From the NCBI GenBank assembly GCA_037783545.1, contig JBBELK010000679.1, positions 1-64,000 on the forward strand: a DNA stretch of 64,000 bases, in the 5' to 3' direction. This DNA is from Henricia sp. BOLD:AAB3569. Lineage: Eukaryota; Echinodermata; Asteroidea; Spinulosida; Echinasteridae. Below, piece by piece: positions 1-13,900 of this stretch. The stretch's first letter is position 1. The number at the start of each line of letters is the position of its first letter. Under the pieces are notes generated by a model. It was given only the letters and a program-made list of their open reading frames with translations. It had not been told where the DNA came from and did not search any database. A program made the translations under genes and the position numbers.

Positions 1-1613
1 CAACAGCCACGGTTAGGGGAATAACCACGCTGCCGAGCTCCGTTTTCCCTAAACTCTGAAAATTCTCCGTCATTTCCCAGCGAAAATCTGTCAATTTTGC
101 ATGACAAGTGCGGAATATATACAGTTTGGAGCATGCAAAATTTGAAGTTGGTTGGAAAAGTCCTTGATTTCCAAATTTGCCGGCATTTGGGACACACTTT
201 GACCTAATTCCCGTCACAATCTGGGGTGAGTCAACGGCCGTACAAATGTACACCAGCGCGGCGCATGCGCAGGGTGTCCCAACAGCCACGGTTAGAGGAA
301 TAACCACGCAGCCGAGCTCCGTTTTCCCTAAACTCTGAAATTTCTCCGTCATTTCCCAGCGAAAATCTGTTAATTTTGCATGACAAGTGCGGAATATATA
401 CAGTTTGGAGCATGCAAAATTTGAAGTTGGTTGGAAAATTCCTTGATTTCCAAATTTGCCGGCATTTGGGACACACTTTGACCTAATTCCCGTCACAATC
501 TGGGGTGAGTCAACGGCCGTACAAATGTACACCAGCGCGGCGCATGCGCAGGGTGTCCCAACAGCCACGGTTAGGGGAATAACCACGCAGCCGAGCTCCG
601 TTTTCCCTAAACTCTGAAATTTCTCCGTCATTTCCCAGCGAAAATCTGTCAATTTTGCATGACAAGTGCGGAATATATACAGTTTGGAGCATGCAAAATT
701 TGAAGTTGGTTGGAAAATTCCTTGATTTCCAAATTTGCCGGCATTTGGGACACACTTTGACATAATTCCCGTCACAATCTGGGGTGAGTCAACCGCCGTA
801 CAAATGTACACCAGCGCGGCGCATGCGCAGGGTGTCCCAACAGCCACGGTTAGGGGAATAACCACGCAGCCGAGCTCCGTTTTCCCTAAACTCTGAAATT
901 TCTCCGTCATTTCCCAGCGAAAATCTGTCAATTTTGCATGACAAGTGCGGAATATATACAGTTTGGAGCATGCAAAATTTGAAGTTGGTTGGAAAATTCC
1001 TTGATTTCCAAATTTGCCGGCATTTGGGACACACTTTGACCTAATTCCCGTCACAATCTGGGGTGAGTCAACGGCCGTACAAATGTACACCAGCGCGGCG
1101 CAGGGTGTCCCAACAGCCACGGTTAGGGGAATAACCACGCAGCCGAGCTCCGTTTTCCCTAAACTCTGAAATTTCTCCGTCATTTCCCAGCGAAAATCTG
1201 TCAATTGTGCATGACAAGTGCGGAATATATACAGTTTGGAGCATGCAAAATTTGAAGTTGGTTGGAAAATTCCTTGATTTCCAAATTTGCCGGCATTTGG
1301 GACACACTTTGACCTAATTCCCGTCACAATCTGGGGTGAGTCAACGGCCGTACAAATGTACACCAGCGCGGCGCAGGGTGTCCCAACAGCCACGGTTAGG
1401 GGAATAACCACGCAGCCGAGCTCCGTTTTCCCTAAACTCTGAAATTTCTCCGTCATTTCCCAGCTAAAATCTGTCAATTTTGCATGACAAGTGCGGAATA
1501 TATACAGTTTGGAGCATGCAAAATTTGAAGTTGGTTGGAAAATTCCTTGATTTCCAAATTTGCCGGAATTTGGGACACACTTTGACCTAATTCCCGTCAC
1601 AATCTGGGGTGAG

Positions 1614-4600
1614 TCAACGGCTGTACAAATGTACACCAGCGCGGCGCATGCGCAGGGTGTCCCAACAGCCACGGTTAGGGGAATAACCACGCAGCCGAGC
1701 TACGTTTTCCCTAAACTCTGAAATTTCTCCGTCATTTCCCAGCGAAAATCTGTCAATTTTGCATGACAAGTGCGGAATATATACAGTTTGGAGAATGCAC
1801 AATTTGAAGTTGGTTGGAAAATTCCTTGATTTCCAAATTTGCCGGCATTTGGGACACACTTTGACCTAATTCCCGTCACAATCTGGGGTGAGTCAACGGC
1901 CGTACAAATGTACACCAGCGCGGCGCATGCGCAGGGTGTCCCAACAGCCACGGTTAGGGGAATAACCACGCAGCCGAGCTCCGTTTTCCCTAAACTCTGA
2001 AATTTCTCCGTCATTTCCCAGCGAAAATCTGTCAATTTTGCATGACAAGTGCGGAATATATACAGTTTGGAGCATGCAAAATTTGAAGTTGGTTGGAAAA
2101 TTCCTTGATTTCCAAATTTGCCGGCATTTGGGACACACTTTGACCTAATTCCCGTCACAATATGGGGTGAGTCAACGGCCGTACAAATGTACACCAGCGC
2201 GGCGCATGCGCAGGGTGTCCCAACAGCCACGGTTAGGGGAATAACCACGCACCCGAGCTCCGTTTTGCCTAAACTCTGAAATTTCTCCGTCATTTCCCAG
2301 CGAAAATCTGTCAATTTTGCTTGACAAGTGCGGAATATATACAGTTTGGAGCATGCAAAATTTGAAGTTGGTTGGAAAATTCCTTGATTTCCAAATTTGC
2401 CGGCATTTGGGACACACTTTGACCTAATTCCCGTCACAATCTGGGGTGAGTCAACGGCCGTACAAATGTACACCAGCGCGGCGCAGGGTGTCCCAACAGC
2501 CACGGTTAGGGGAATAACCACGCAGCCGAGCTCCGTTTTCCCTAAACTCTGAAAATTCTCCGTCATTTCCCAGCGAAAATCTGTCAATTTTGCATGACAA
2601 GTGCGGAATATATACAGTTTGGAGCATGCAAAATTTGAAGTTGGTTGGAAAATTCCTTGATTTCCAAATTTGCCGGCATTTGGGACACACTTTGACCTAA
2701 TTCCCGTCACAATCTGGGGTGAGTCAACGGCCGTACAAATGTACACCAGCGCGGCGCATGCGCAGGGTGTCCCAACAGCCACGGTAAGGGGAATAACCAC
2801 GCACCCGAGCTCCGTTTTGCCTAAACTCTGAAATTTCTCCGTCATTTCCCAGCGAAAATCTGTCAATTTTGCTTGACAAGTGCGGAATATATACAGTTTG
2901 GAGCATGCAAAATTTGAAGTTGGTTGGAAAATTCCTTGATTTCCAAATTTGCCGGAATTTGGGACACACTTTGACCTAATTCCCGTCACAATCTGGGGTG
3001 AGTCAACGGCCGTACAAATGTACACCAGCGCGGCGCAGGGTGTCCCAACAGCCACGGTTAGGGGAATAACCACGCAGCCGAGCTCCGTTTTCCCTAAACT
3101 CTGAAATTTCTCCGTCATTTCCCAGCTAAAATCTGTCAATTTTGCATGACAAGTGCGGAATATATACAGTTTGGAGCATGCAAAATTTGAAGTTGGTTGG
3201 AAAATTCCTTGATTTCCAAATTTGCCGGAATTTGGGACACACTTTGACCTAATTCCCGTCACAATCTGGGGTGAGTCAACGGCTGTACAAATGTACACCA
3301 GCGCGGCGCATGCGCAGGGTGTCCCAACAGCCACGGTTAGGGGAATAACCACGCAGCCGAGCTACGTTTTCCCTAAACTCTGAAATTTCTCCGTCATTTC
3401 CCAGCGAAAATCTGTCAATTTTGCATGACAAGTGCGGAATATATACAGTTTGGAGAATGCACAATTTGAAGTTGGTTGGAAAATTCCTTGATTTCCAAAT
3501 TTGCCGGCATTTGGGACACACTTTGACCTAATTCCCGTCACAATCTGGGGTGAGTCAACGGCCGTACAAATGTACACCAGCGCGGCGCATGCGCAGGGTG
3601 TCCCAACAGCCACGGTTAGGGGAATAACCACGCAGCCGAGCTCCGTTTTCCCTAAACTCTGAAATTTCTCCGTCATTTCCCAGCGAAAATCTGTCAATTT
3701 TGCATGACAAGTGCGGAATATATACAGTTTGGAGCATGCAAAATTTGAAGTTGGTTGGAAAATTCCTTGATTTCCAAATTTGCCGGCATTTGGGACACAC
3801 TTTGACCTAATTCCCGTCACAATCTGGGGTGAGTCAACGGCCGTACAAATGTACACCAGCGCGGCGCATGCGCAGGGTGTCCCAACAGCCACGGTAAGGG
3901 GAATAACCACGCACCCGAGCTCCGTTTTGCCTAAACTCTGAAATTTCTCCGTCATTTCCCAGCGAAAATCTGTCAATTTTGCTTGACAAGTGCGGAATAT
4001 ATACAGTTTGGAGCATGCAAAATTTGAAGTTGGTTGGAAAATTCCTTGATTTCCAAATTTGCCGGCATTTGGGACACACTTTGACCTAATTCCCGTCACA
4101 ATCTGGGGTGAGTCAACGGCCGTACAAATGTACACCAGCGCGGCGCAGGGTGTCCCAACAGCCACGGTTAGGGGAATAACCACGCAGCCGAGCTCCGTTT
4201 TCCCTAAACTCTGAAAATTCTCCGTCATTTCCCAGCGAAAATCTGTCAATTTTGCATGACAAGTGCGGAATATATACAGTTTGGAGCATGCAAAATTTGA
4301 AGTTGGTTGGAAAATTCCTTGATTTCCAAATTTGCCGGCATTTGGGACACACTTTGACCTAATTCCCGTCACAATCTGGGGTGAGTCAACGGCCGTACAA
4401 ATGTACACCAGCGCGGCGCAGGGTGTCCCAACAGCCACGGTTAGGGGAATAACCACGCAGCCGAGCTCCGTTTTCCCTAAACTCTGAAATTTCTCCGTCA
4501 TTTCCCAGCGAAAATCTGTCAATTGTGCATGACAAGTGCGGAATATATACAGTTTGGAGCATGCAAAATTTGAAGTTGGTTGGAAAATTCCTTGATTTCC

Positions 4601-4931
4601 AAATTTGCCGGCATTTGGGACACACTTTGACCTAATTCCCGTCACAATCTGGGGTGAGTCAACGGCCGTACAAATGTACACCAGCGCGGCGCAGGGTGTC
4701 CCAACAGCCACGGTTAGGGGAATAACCACGCAGCCGAGCTCCGTTTTCCCTAAACTCTGAAATTTCTCCGTCATTTCCCAGCTAAAATCTGTCAATTTTG
4801 CATGACAAGTGCGGAATATATACAGTTTGGAGCATGCAAAATTTGAAGTTGGTTGGAAAATTCCTTGATTTCCAAATTTGCCGGAATTTGGGACACACTT
4901 TGACCTAATTCCCGTCACAATCTGGGGTGAG
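1614..4931. repeat. HOR block, two copies of about 1.66 kb (6 monomers)
   Basis: Variant order repeats at 1614-3275 (1662 bp) and 3276-4931 (1656 bp). Each copy begins with the monomer carrying GAATGCACAATTT and GAGCTACG, and ends with a monomer carrying CAGCTAAAATC. The 6-bp difference comes from one monomer switching between the 279 and 273 classes. A related five-monomer block recurs at 22326-23708 (1383 bp), so this HOR family is dispersed within the array. Confidence 0.85.
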
Positions 4932-7900
4932 TCAACGGCTGTACAAATGTACACCAGCGCGGCGCATGCGCAGGGTGTCCCAACAGCCACGGTTAGGGGA
5001 ATAACCACGCAGCCGAGCTACGTTTTCCCTAAACTCTGAAATTTCTCCGTCATTTCCCAGCGAAAATCTGTCAATTTTGCATGACAAGTGCGGAATATAT
5101 ACAGTTTGGAGAATGCACAATTTGAAGTTGGTTGGAAAATTCCTTGATTTCCAAATTTGCCGGCATTTGGGACACACTTTGACCTAATTCCCGTCACAAT
5201 CTGGGGTGAGTCAACGGCCGTACAAATGTACACCAGCGCGGCGCATGCGCAGGGTGTCCCAACAGCCACGGTTAGGGGAATAACCACGCAGCCGAGCTCC
5301 GTTTTCCCTAAACTCTGAAATTTCTCCGTCATTTCCCAGGGAAAATCTGTCAATTTTGCATGACAAGTGCGGAATATATACAGTTTGGAGCATGCAAAAT
5401 TTGAAGTTGGTTGGAAAATTCCTTGATTTCCAAATTTGCCGGCATTTGGGACACACTTTGACCTAATTCCCGTCACAATCTGGGGTGAGTCAACGGCCGT
5501 ACAAATGTACACCAGCGCGGCGCATGCGCAGGGTGTCCCAACAGCCACGGTTAGGGGAATAACCACGCACCCGAGCTCCGTTTTGCCTAAACTCTGAAAT
5601 TTCTCCGTCATTTCCCAGCGAAAATCTGTCAATTTTGCTTGACAAGTGCGGAATATATACAGTTTGGAGCATGCAAAATTTGAAGTTGGTTGGAAAATTC
5701 CTTGATTTCCAAATTTGCCGGCATTTGGGACACACTTTGACCTAATTCCCGTCACAATCTGGGGTGAGTCAACGGCCGTACAAATGTACACCAGCGCGGC
5801 GCAGGGTGTCCCAACAGCCACGGTTAGGGGAATAACCACGCAGCCGAGCTCCGTTTTCCCTAAACTCTGAAAATTCTCCGTCATTTCCCAGCGAAAATCT
5901 GTCAATTTTGCATGACAAGTGCGGAATATATACAGTTTGGAGCATGTAAAATTTGAAGTTGGTTGGAAAATTCCTTGATTTCCAAATTTGCCGGCATTTG
6001 GGACACACTTTGACCTAAGTCCCGTCACAATCTGGGGTGAGTCAACGGCCGTACAAATGTACACCAGCGCGGCGCATGCGCAGGGTGTCCCAACAGCCAC
6101 GGTTAGAGGAATAACCACGCAGCCGAGCTCCGTTTTCCCTAAACTCTGAAATTTCTCCGTCATTTCCCAGCGAAAATCTGTCAATTTTGCATGACAAGTG
6201 CGGAATATATACAGTTTGGAGAATGCACAATTTGAAGTTGGTTGGAAAATTCCTTGATTTCCAAATTTGCCGGCATTTGGGACACACTTTGACCTAATTC
6301 CCGTCACAATCTGGGGTGAGTCAACGGCCGTACAAATGTACACCAGCGCGGCGCATGCGCAGGGTGTCCCAACAGCCACGGTTAGGGGAATAACCACGCA
6401 GCCGAGCTCCGTTTTCCCTAAACTCTGAAATTTCTCCGTCATTTCCCAGGGAAAATCTGTCAATTTTGCATGACAAGTGCGGAATATATACAGTTTGGAG
6501 CATGCAAAATTTGAAGTTGGTTGGAAAATTCCTTGATTTCCAAATTTGCCGGCATTTGGGACACACTTTGACCTAATTCCCGTCACAATCTGGGGTGAGT
6601 CAACGGCCGTACAAATGTACACCAGCGCGGCGCATGCGCAGGGTGTCCCAACAGCCACGGTTAGGGGAATAACCACGCACCCGAGCTCCGTTTTGCCTAA
6701 ACTCTGAAATTTCTCCGTCATTTCCCAGCGAAAATCTGTCAATTTTGCTTGACAAGTGCGGAATATATACAGTTTGGAGCATGCAAAATTTGAAGTTGGT
6801 TGGAAAATTCCTTGATTTCCAAATTTGCCGGCATTTGGGACACACTTTGACCTAATTCCCGTCACAATCTGGGGTGAGTCAACGGCCGTACAAATGTACA
6901 CCAGCGCGGCGCAGGGTGTCCCAACAGCCACGGTTAGGGGAATAACCACGCAGCCGAGCTCCGTTTTCCCTAAACTCTGAAAATTCTCCGTCATTTCCCA
7001 GCGAAAATCTGTCAATTTTGCATGACAAGTGCGGAATATATACAGTTTGGAGCATGCAAAATTTGAAGTTGGTTGGAAAATTCCTTGATTTCCAAATTTG
7101 CCGGCATTTGGGACACACTTTGACCTAAGTCCCGTCACAATCTGGGGTGAGTCAACGGCCGTACAAATGTACACCAGCGCGGCGCATGCGCAGGGTGTCC
7201 CAACAGCCACGGTTAGAGGAATAACCACGCAGCCGAGCTCCGTTTTCCCTAAACTCTGAAATTTCTCCGTCATTTCCCAGCGAAAATCTGTTAATTTTGC
7301 ATGACAAGTGCGGAATATATACAGTTTGGAGCATGCAAAATTTGAAGTTGGTTGGAAAATTCCTTGATTTCCAAATTTGCCGGCATTTGGGACACACTTT
7401 GACCTAATTCCCGTCACAATCTGGGGTGAGTCAACGGCCGTACAAATGTACACCAGCGCGGCGCATGCGCAGGGTGTCCCAACAGCCACGGTTAGGGGAA
7501 TAACCACGCAGCCGAGCTCCGTTTTCCCTAAACTCTGAAATTTCTCCGTCATTTCCCAGCGAAAATCTGTCAATTTTGCATGACAAGTGCGGAATATATA
7601 CAGTTTGGAGCATGCCAAATTTGAAGTTGGTTGGAAAATTCCTTGATTTCCAAATTTGCCGGCATTTGGGACACACTTTGACCTAATTCCCGTCACAATC
7701 TGGGGTGAGTCAACGGCCGTACAAATGTACACCAGCGCGGCGCAGGGTGTCCCAACAGCCACGGTTAGGGGAATAACCACGCAGCCGAGCTCCGTTTTCC
7801 CTAAACTCTGAAATTTCTCCGTCATTTCCCAGCGAAAATCTGTCAATTTTGCATGACAAGTGCGGAATATATACAGTTTGGAGCATGCCAAATTTGAAGT

Positions 7901-10900
7901 TGGTTGGAAAATTCCTTGATTTCCAAATTTGCCGGCATTTGGGACACACTTTGACCTAATTCCCGTCACAATCTGGGGTGAGTCAACGGCCGTACAAATG
8001 TACACCAGCGCGGCGCAGGGTGTCCCAACAGCCACGGTTAGGGGAATAACCACGCAGCCGAGCTCCGTTTTCCCTAAACTCTGAAAATTCTCCGTCAATT
8101 CCCAGCGAAAATCTGTCAATTTTGCATGACAAGTGCGGAATATATACAGTTTGGAGCATGCAAAATTTGAAGTTGGTTGGAAAATTCCTTGATTTCCAAA
8201 TTTGCCGGCATTTGGGACACACTTTGACCTAATTCCCGTCACAATCTGGGGTGAGTCAACGGCCGTACAAATGTACACCAGCGCGGCGCAGGGTGTCCCA
8301 ACAGCCACGGTTAGGGGAATAACCACGCAGCCGAGCTCCGTTTTCCCTAAACTCTGAAAATTCTCCGTCATTTCCCAGCGAAAATCTGTCAATTTTGCAT
8401 GACAAGTGCGGAATATATACAGTTTGGAGCATGCAAAATTTGAAGTTGGTTGGAAAATTCCTTGATTTCCAAATTTGCCGGCATTTGGGACACACTTTGA
8501 CCTAATTCCCGTCACAATCTGGGGTGAGTCAACGGCCGTACAAATGTACACCAGCGCGGCGCAGGGTGTCCCAACAGCCACGGTTAGGGGAATAACCACG
8601 CAGCCGAGCTCCGTTTTCCCTAAACTCTGAAATTTCTCCGTCATTTCCCAGCGAAAATCTGTCAATTGTGCATGACAAGTGCGGAATATATACAGTTTGG
8701 AGCATGCAAAATTTGAAGTTGGTTGGAAAATTCCTTGATTTCCAAATTTGCCGGCATTTGGGACACACTTTGACCTAATTCCCGTCACAATCTGGGGTGA
8801 GTCAACGGCCGTACAAATGTACACCAGCGCGGCGCAGGGTGTCCCAACAGCCACGGTTAGGGGAATAACCACGCAGCCGAGCTCCGTTTTCCCTAAACTC
8901 TGAAATTTCTCCGTCATTTCCCAGCTAAAATCTGTCAATTTTGCATGACAAGTGCGGAATATATACAGTTTGGAGCATGCAAAATTTGAAGTTGGTTGGA
9001 AAATTCCTTGATTTCCAAATTTGCCGGAATTTGGGACACACTTTGACCTAATTCCCGTCACAATCTGGGGTGAGTCAACGGCTGTACAAATGTACACCAG
9101 CGCGGCGCATGCGCAGGGTGTCCCAACAGCCACGGTTAGGGGAATAACCACGCAGCCGAGCTACGTTTTCCCTAAACTCTGAAATTTCTCCGTCATTTCC
9201 CAGCGAAAATCTGTCAATTTTGCATGACAAGTGCGGAATATATACAGTTTGGAGAATGCACAATTTGAAGTTGGTTGGAAAATTCCTTGATTTCCAAATT
9301 TGCCGGCATTTGGGACACACTTTGACCTAATTCCCGTCACAATCTGGGATGAGTCAACGGCCGTACAAATGTACACCAGCGCGGCGCATGCGCAGGGTGT
9401 CCCAACAGCCACGGTTAGGGGAATAACCACGCAGCCGAGCTCCGTTTTCCCTAAACTCTGAAATTTCTCCGTCATTTCCCAGGGAAAATCTGTCAATTTT
9501 GCATGACAAGTGCGGAATATATACAGTTTGGAGCATGCAAAATTTGAAGTTGGTTGGAAAATTCCTTGATTTCCAAATTTGCCGGCATTTGGGACACACT
9601 TTGACCTAATTCCCGTCACAATCTGGGGTGAGTCAACGGCCGTACAAATGTACACCAGCGCGGCGCATGCGCAGGGTGTCCCAACAGCCACGGTTAGGGG
9701 AATAACCACGCACCCGAGCTCCGTTTTGCCTAAACTCTGAAATTTCTCCGTCATTTCCCAGCGAAAATCTGTCAATTTTGCTTGACAAGTGCGGAATATA
9801 TACAGTTTGGAGCATGCAAAATTTGAAGTTGGTTGGAAAATTCCTTGATTTCCAAATTTGCCGGCATTTGGGACACACTTTGACCTAATTCCCGTCACAA
9901 TCTGGGGTGAGTCAACGGCCGTACAAATGTACACCAGCGCGGCGCAGGGTGTCCCAACAGCCACGGTTAGGGGAATAACCACGCAGCCGAGCTCCGTTTT
10001 CCCTAAACTCTGAAAATTCTCCGTCATTTCCCAGCGAAAATCTGTCAATTTTGCATGACAAGTGCGGAATATATACAGTTTGGAGCATGCAAAATTTGAA
10101 GTTGGTTGGAAAATTCCTTGATTTCCAAATTTGCCGGCATTTGGGACACACTTTGACCTAAGTCCCGTCACAATCTGGGGTGAGTCAACGGCCGTACAAA
10201 TGTACACCAGCGCGGCGCATGCGCAGGGTTTCCCAACAGCCACGGTTAGAGGAATAACCACGCAGCCGAGCTCCGTTTTCCCTAAACTCTGAAATTTCTC
10301 CGTCATTTCCCAGCGAAAATCTGTCAATTTTGCATGACAAGTGCGGAATATATACAGTTTGGAGAATGCACAATTTGAAGTTGGTTGGAAAATTCCTTGA
10401 TTTCCAAATTTGCCGGCATTTGGGACACACTTTGACCTAATTCCCGTCACAATCTGGGGTGAGTCAACGGCCGTACAAATGTACACCAGCGCGGCGCATG
10501 CGCAGGGTGTCCCAACAGCCACGGTTAGGGGAATAACCACGCAGCCGAGCTCCGTTTTCCCTAAACTCTGAAATTTCTCCGTCATTTCCCAGGGAAAATC
10601 TGTCAATTTTGCATGACAAGTGCGGAATATATACAGTTTGGAGCATGCAAAATTTGAAGTTGGTTGGAAAATTCCTTGATTTCCAAATTTGCCGGCATTT
10701 GGGACACACTTTGACCTAATTCCCGTCACAATCTGGGGTGAGTCAACGGCCGTACAAATGTACACCAGCGCGGCGCATGCGCAGGGTGTCCCAACAGCCA
10801 CGGTTAGGGGAATAACCACGCACCCGAGCTCCGTTTTGCCTAAACTCTGAAATTTCTCCGTCATTTCCCAGCGAAAATCTGTCAATTTTGCTTGACAAGT

Positions 10901-13900
10901 GCGGAATATATACAGTTTGGAGCATGCAAAATTTGAAGTTGGTTGGAAAATTCCTTGATTTCCAAATTTGCCGGCATTTGGGACACACTTTGACCTAATT
11001 CCCGTCACAATCTGGGGTGAGTCAACGGCCGTACAAATGTACACCAGCGCGGCGCAGGGTGTCCCAACAGCCACGGTTAGGGGAATAACCACGCAGCCGA
11101 GCTCCGTTTTCCCTAAACTCTGAAAATTCTCCGTCATTTCCCAGCGAAAATCTGTCAATTTTGCATGACAAGTGCGGAATATATACAGTTTGGAGCATGC
11201 AAAATTTGAAGTTGGTTGGAAAATTCCTTGATTTCCAAATTTGCCGGCATTTGGGACACACTTTGACCTAAGTCCCGTCACAATCTGGGGTGAGTCAACG
11301 GCCGTACAAATGTACACCAGCGCGGCGCATGCGCAGGGTGTCCCAACAGCCACGGTTAGAGGAATAACCACGCAGCCGAGCTCCGTTTTCCCTAAACTCT
11401 GAAATTTCTCCGTCATTTCCCAGCGAAAATCTGTTAATTTTGCATGACAAGTGCGGAATATATACAGTTTGGAGCATGCAAAATTTGAAGTTGGTTGGAA
11501 AATTCCTTGATTTCCAAATTTGCCGGCATTTGGGACACACTTTGACCTAATTCCCGTCACAATCTGGGGTGAGTCAACGGCCGTACAAATGTACACCAGC
11601 GCGGCGCATGCGCAGGGTGTCCCAACAGCCACGGTTAGGGGAATAACCACGCAGCCGAGCTCCGTTTTCCCTAAACTCTGAAATTTCTCCGTCATTTCCC
11701 AGCGAAAATCTGTCAATTTTGCATGACAAGTGCGGAATATATACAGTTTGGAGCATGCCAAATTTGAAGTTGGTTGGAAAATTCCTTGATTTCCAAATTT
11801 GCCGGCATTTGCGACACACTTTGACCTAATTCCCGTCACAATCTGGGGTGAGTCAACGGCCGTACAAATGTACACCAGCGCGGCGCAGGGTGTCCCAACA
11901 GCCACGGTTAGGGGAATAACCACGCAGCCGAGCTCCGTTTTCCCTAAACTCTGAAATTTCTCCGTCATTTCCCAGCGAAAATCTGTCAATTTTGCATGAC
12001 AAGTGCGGAATATATACAGTTTGGAGCATGCCAAATTTGAAGTTGGTTGGAAAATTCCTTGATTTCCAAATTTGCCGGCATTTGGGACACACTTTGACCT
12101 AATTCCCGTCACAATCTGGGGTGAGTCAACGGCCGTACAAATGTACACCAGCGCGGCGCAGGGTGTCCCAACAGCCACGGTTAGGGGAATAACCACGCAG
12201 CCGAGCTCCGTTTTCCCTAAACTCTGAAAATTCTCCGTCAATTCCCAGCGAAAATCTGTCAATTTTGCATGACAAGTGCGGAATATATACAGTTTGGAGC
12301 ATGCAAAATTTGAAGTTGGTTGGAAAATTCCTTGATTTCCAAATTTGCCGGCATTTGGGACACACTTTGACCTAATTCCCGTCACAATCTGGGGTGAGTC
12401 AACGGCCGTACAAATGTACACCAGCGCGGCGCAGGGTGTCCCAACAGCCACGGTTAGGGGAATAACCACGCAGCCGAGCTCCGTTTTCCCTAAACTCTGA
12501 AAATTCTCCGTCATTTCCCATCGAAAATCTGTCAATTTTGCATGACAAGTGCGGAATATATACAGTTTGGAGCATGCAAAATTTGAAGTTGGTTGGAAAA
12601 TTCCTTGATTTCCAAATTTGCCGGCATTTGGGACACACTTTGACCTAATTCCCGTCACAATCTGGGGTGAGTCAACGGCCGTACAAATGTACACCAGCGC
12701 GGCGCATGCGCAGGGTGTCCCAACAGCCACGGTTAGGGGAATAACCACGCAGCCGAGCTCCGTTTTCCCTAAACTCTGAAATTTCTCCGTCATTTCCCAG
12801 CGAAAATCTGTCAATTTTGCATGACAAGTGCGGAATATATACAGTTTGGAGCATGCCAAATTTAAAGTTGGTTGGAAAATTCCTTGATTTCCAAATTTGC
12901 CGGCATTTGGGACACACTTTGACCTAATTCCCGTCACAATCTGGGGTGAGTCAACGGCCGTACAAATGTACACCAGCGCGGCGCAGGGTGTCCCAACAGC
13001 CACGGTTAGGGGAATAACCACGCAGCCGAGCTCCGTTTTCCCTAAACTCTGAAATTTCTCCGTCATTTCCCAGCGAAAATCTGTCAATTTTGCATGACAA
13101 GTGCGGAATATATACAGTTTGGAGCATGCCAAATTTGAAGTTGGTTGGAAAATTCCTTGATTTCCAAATTTGCCGGCATTTGGGACACACTTTGACCTAA
13201 TTCCCGTCACAATCTGGGGTGAGTCAACGGCCGTACAAATGTACACCAGCGCGGCGCAGGGTGTCCCAACAGCCACGGTTAGGGGAATAACCACGCAGCC
13301 GAGCTCCGTTTTCCCTAAACTCTGAAAATTCTCCGTCATTTCCCAGCGAAAATCTGTCAATTTTGCATGACAAGTGCGGAATATATACAGTTTGGAGCAT
13401 GCAAAATTTGAAGTTGGTTGGAAAATTCCTTGATTTCCAAATTTGCCGGCATTTGGGACACACTTTGACCTAATTCCCGTCACAATCTGGGGTGAGTCAA
13501 CGGCCGTACAAATGTACACCAGCGCGGCGCATGCGCAGGGTGTCCCAACAGCCACGGTTAGGGGAATAACCACGCAGCCGAGCTCCGTTTTCCCTAAACT
13601 CTGAAATTTCTCCTTCATTTCCGAGCGAAAATCTGTCAATTTTGCATGACAAGTGCGGAATATATACAGTTTGGAGCATGCAAAATTTGAAGTTGGTTGG
13701 AAAAGTCCTTGATTTCCAAATTTGCCGGCATTTGGGACACACTTTGACCTAATTCCCGTCACAATCTGGGGTGAGTCAACGGCCGTAGAAATGTACACCA
13801 GCGCATGCGCAGGGTGTCCCAACAGCCACGGTTAGGGGAATAACCACGCAGCCGAGCTCCGTTTTCCCTAAACTCTGAAATTTCTCCGTCATTTCCCAGC

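Noticed and set aside
231-476. A family of about 200 small minus-strand frames of 79-85 codons, one per monomer
   Set aside because: Each is the same stretch of satellite in another frame, opening with GTG and not ATG. They are shadows of the repeat, not genes.
6180-6240. Compensatory changes in the 11-bp dyad (CAATTGTGCATG versus GAATGCACAATTT)
   Set aside because: The two complementary variants occur in different monomers, not in the same one, so they do not restore pairing.
9161-13822. A giant repetitive minus-strand protein (about 1553 codons), with similar ones at 5018-9151 and 13776-18239
   Set aside because: These are read-throughs of the satellite: monomer lengths divisible by three, mostly non-ATG starts, no domain, and interruption wherever the 274-bp class occurs. 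Nothing indicates selection on the protein.
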